From the NCBI RefSeq assembly GCF_000003815.2, contig NC_049990.1:21789797-21825722 (forward strand): a DNA stretch of 35,926 nt. The letters run 5' to 3'. This stretch comes from Branchiostoma floridae. Its lineage: Eukaryota; Chordata; Leptocardii; Amphioxiformes; Branchiostomatidae. Both the position numbers and the translations under genes were made by a program. Positions 34,331 through 35,926 of the stretch are shown piece by piece (positions within the stretch are counted from its first letter, which is position 1; each line of letters opens with the position of its first letter). The notes beneath the pieces are model-generated. The model was given only the letters and a program-made list of their open reading frames with translations. It had not been told where the DNA came from and ran no database searches.

Positions 34331-35008
34331 ATAGCTTAAGATGCCAGCTTTGTTAGTTCATGTAAGCTAATTACCAATAGGCCTTACCAGTTAGCCTAAC
34401 CAAGCTAGTACTTCCAAGCAAGTAATGATCACCACACAAGCAATTGTGTATATATAAAAGTATACGGGGACAGGGCTCAGGAATGAGACTGCATGCAAGC
34501 TCTGTTAATCTCCAAGCAGACGTTAGGGGAGATTCGCTGTCAAGGACTCAAGTCGTTATGGGGGCCTGGCAAGTGGAAAAGCTGCTATAAGCTTACTTTA
34601 GTCAGGCTAGACCCCCAATACATGTATATCTATGAGAAAGGGCTTCATAGAGTGGACAGAGTGAGTTTGGGGATACGAAGACTAGCTTTTTCTACATACA
34701 TCATATAGCATGATTCACCCAAACATCTACTTGTATCTGTAACTTACAATTGGATTGGCAAAAGTGTCAACCACAACAAGGTAGTGCACTGAGTAGTTAG
34801 ATACCAATAGGATTGACATTTCAGTTAGAAACTGAAAAGCCAAAATGTCCTCTCTCAAAAGCTATAATTTTTCCCTTTTGATATCATGTTTCGTAAAACA
34901 GAATGCTAAAGATTATCAACTGTCAATCATTATGTATTTAATCTACCAGGCAGAATTAAATTCTGATATTGATATAACCAGACGCTGAGTCTACATCTGT
35001 ATTAAAGT
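34331..35008. other. Intergenic stretch with a TATA-like box
   Basis: A TATATAAAAG string at about 34450-34459 is followed some 30 bp later by unremarkable sequence and a 71-codon frame from 34493 that I do not recognise. ATTAAA on the minus strand (34936-34941) could serve as polyadenylation signal for the minus-strand exon that follows. Confidence 0.35.
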
Positions 35009-35225
35009 TTAACTGAGTGCCGAAGATAAAGTTATCGTTTGCAATAACAACATGCTGCAGTACTGACCAGACCTGATAGACGTCGCTGTGAGACCACCAG
35101 AGACGTGAGGTGAATGCTTTGACATTCTCGCCTCCGTCACTCCGGGCTTGGAGAGGACTTGGGGAGAGATGCAGTCCAGGTTGGCACCACTCAACATGTA
35201 GTGCAAAGTACTCATGTAACTCATC
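35009..35225 (-). CDS. Candidate exon of an unrecognised minus-strand gene
   Basis: On the minus strand a good acceptor (CTGTTTTTCCCCTGCTATAGTCCAG) precedes position 35225. Two frames are open after it. One starts MSYMSTLHYMLSGANLDC and ends at a TAA (35009-35011). The other starts DELHEYFALHVEWCQPG and runs on to 34956. Third codon positions do not separate them decisively. No consensus donor is obvious, and a minus-strand ATTAAA lies about 70 bases downstream, so it may be a terminal exon. GC content is higher than the flanks (CpG in several codons). I recognise no domain in either frame. If real, this gene is convergent with TSC22D. Confidence 0.35.
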
Positions 35226-35587
35226 CTGGACTATAGCAGGGGAAAAACAGCACATATTGTTCTTCAATTGGATACCAAATACATGATACACAGGTTTTTT
35301 TACACACACTTCTACACCAGACCAACGTCACAGGCATATCGTGACTCTAGAAAATATGCACAGGTACATAAAGATAGAATTACCAAAAATAAATGTTAAT
35401 TGTAGCAGTCTAGAATGGCAGATAAAACGTAATTTTGTCTGACGTATTTTCTGTCACAAACAGGTGGCTTCAGGTAACATAATGTTCATACAGTAAAGTA
35501 ATTTCCGTAACCCAGTCCATGCAAGATATACATATAACGTCCTTGGTCCATGTAACACAGGTAGATCCTTTTATGTCAACTGGTCTC

Positions 35588-35728
35588 CAGATATTTATTA
35601 CAAATGTAGATAAACGGTTGTGAAAAAAGTTCATAGTATCCAAGGGAAAGTGGATCATGTTCGCCAGATATTCATTACGAAAGTGAATAAACAGTTGAGG
35701 AAAAGGTAAACGTATCCAAGGGATCATG
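35588..35728. repeat. Diverged tandem duplication, about 75-bp unit
   Basis: The strings CCAGATATTTATTAC, ATAAACGGTTG and GTATCCAAGGGA (from 35588) recur as CCAGATATTCATTAC, ATAAACAGTTG and GTATCCAAGGGA (from 35664). An 85-codon minus-strand frame runs through both units and is probably a by-product. Confidence 0.8.
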
Positions 35729-35737
35729 TTTACATAT

Positions 35738-35926
35738 ACGAGGGGTGATTAGTAAGTCCTCGGCCTCACCCAGAAATAATAACTACAACCAAGGAGGTTG
35801 AAAGAGGGACAACCTCCTTGCTACAACTCAGATTTCGATGCACAACTTCATAGTATGAAGGCTTTTATCAATATCCTCCAAATTTCAAATCAATGCAGTC
35901 ATTACTTTCCAGGCATTCGTTTTTTT
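35738..35926 (+). mobile_element. Left end of a mariner-like element, cut by window edge
   Basis: After a TA dinucleotide (35737-35738) the sequence reads ACGAGGGGTGATTAGTAAGT, closely resembling mariner terminal repeats of the ACGAGGGNTG type. The next bases contain an 11-bp perfect hairpin (35790-35820). The right end and any transposase lie outside the window, so completeness is unknown. The assignment rests on terminal sequence resemblance from memory. Confidence 0.55.
35790..35820. repeat. 11-bp perfect hairpin
   Basis: CAAGGAGGTTG (35790-35800) and CAACCTCCTTG (35810-35820) are exact complements around a 9-nt purine-rich loop, about 50 bp inside the mariner-like terminus. Confidence 0.9.

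Noticed and set aside
34449-34708. TATATAAAAG followed by a 71-codon frame, considered as a small gene
   Set aside because: TATA-like strings are common in AT-rich DNA, and the frame has no recognisable feature or splice signals.

Overview
This window looks like animal nuclear DNA from a draft assembly. It is AT-rich, gene-poor and intron-rich, it has five runs of N, and it carries many small non-autonomous DNA transposons and short tandem duplications. The one gene I recognise with confidence is a TSC22-domain (TSC22D / Drosophila bunched / GILZ) family gene on the + strand. The repeat style (MITEs with CAGGG ends, a Harbinger-type MITE, minisatellites inside introns) and the intron sizes make an invertebrate deuterostome, most likely amphioxus (Branchiostoma), my best guess. 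That species call is inference; no species marker is present.

Layout. Positions 1-16500 hold no complete gene. They are probably the large upstream intron of the long TSC22D isoform, whose first exon would lie before position 1. This stretch contains a 341-bp MITE (74-414), a tandem array with a related MITE end (4159-4357), one good candidate 69-nt cassette exon (6273-6341), and a 1.9-kb non-autonomous DNA transposon (9791-11704). A CpG-richer block with a CCAAT box (about 16320-16773) precedes a start codon in strong Kozak context at 16774. The exon 16774-16940 is the probable alternative first exon of the short isoform. A second open stretch (17487-17721) could be an alternative 3' exon. 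The intron 16941-28025 carries several tandem repeats and a 722-bp Harbinger-like MITE (25541-26262). Exon 28026-28080 encodes the start of the TSC box. The rest of the TSC box and leucine zipper falls in the N-run 31468-31567, and the C-terminal tail with its stop codon follows (31570-31656).

Downstream of TSC22D lie a long presumed 3' UTR, two more assembly gaps, a possible minus-strand exon of an unrecognised gene (35009-35225), a tandem repeat, and the left end of a mariner-like element cut by the window edge (from 35738).

How the parts fit: the gene has the family's usual architecture, with alternative first exons splicing in phase 2 onto a very small shared exon that ends at ...IEQAM, followed by a terminal exon carrying the dimerisation zipper. 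Both the 16774-16940 exon and the 6273-6341 candidate end in phase 2 and so are frame-compatible with 28026. I found no prokaryotic features, CRISPR arrays, rRNA or convincing tRNA genes.
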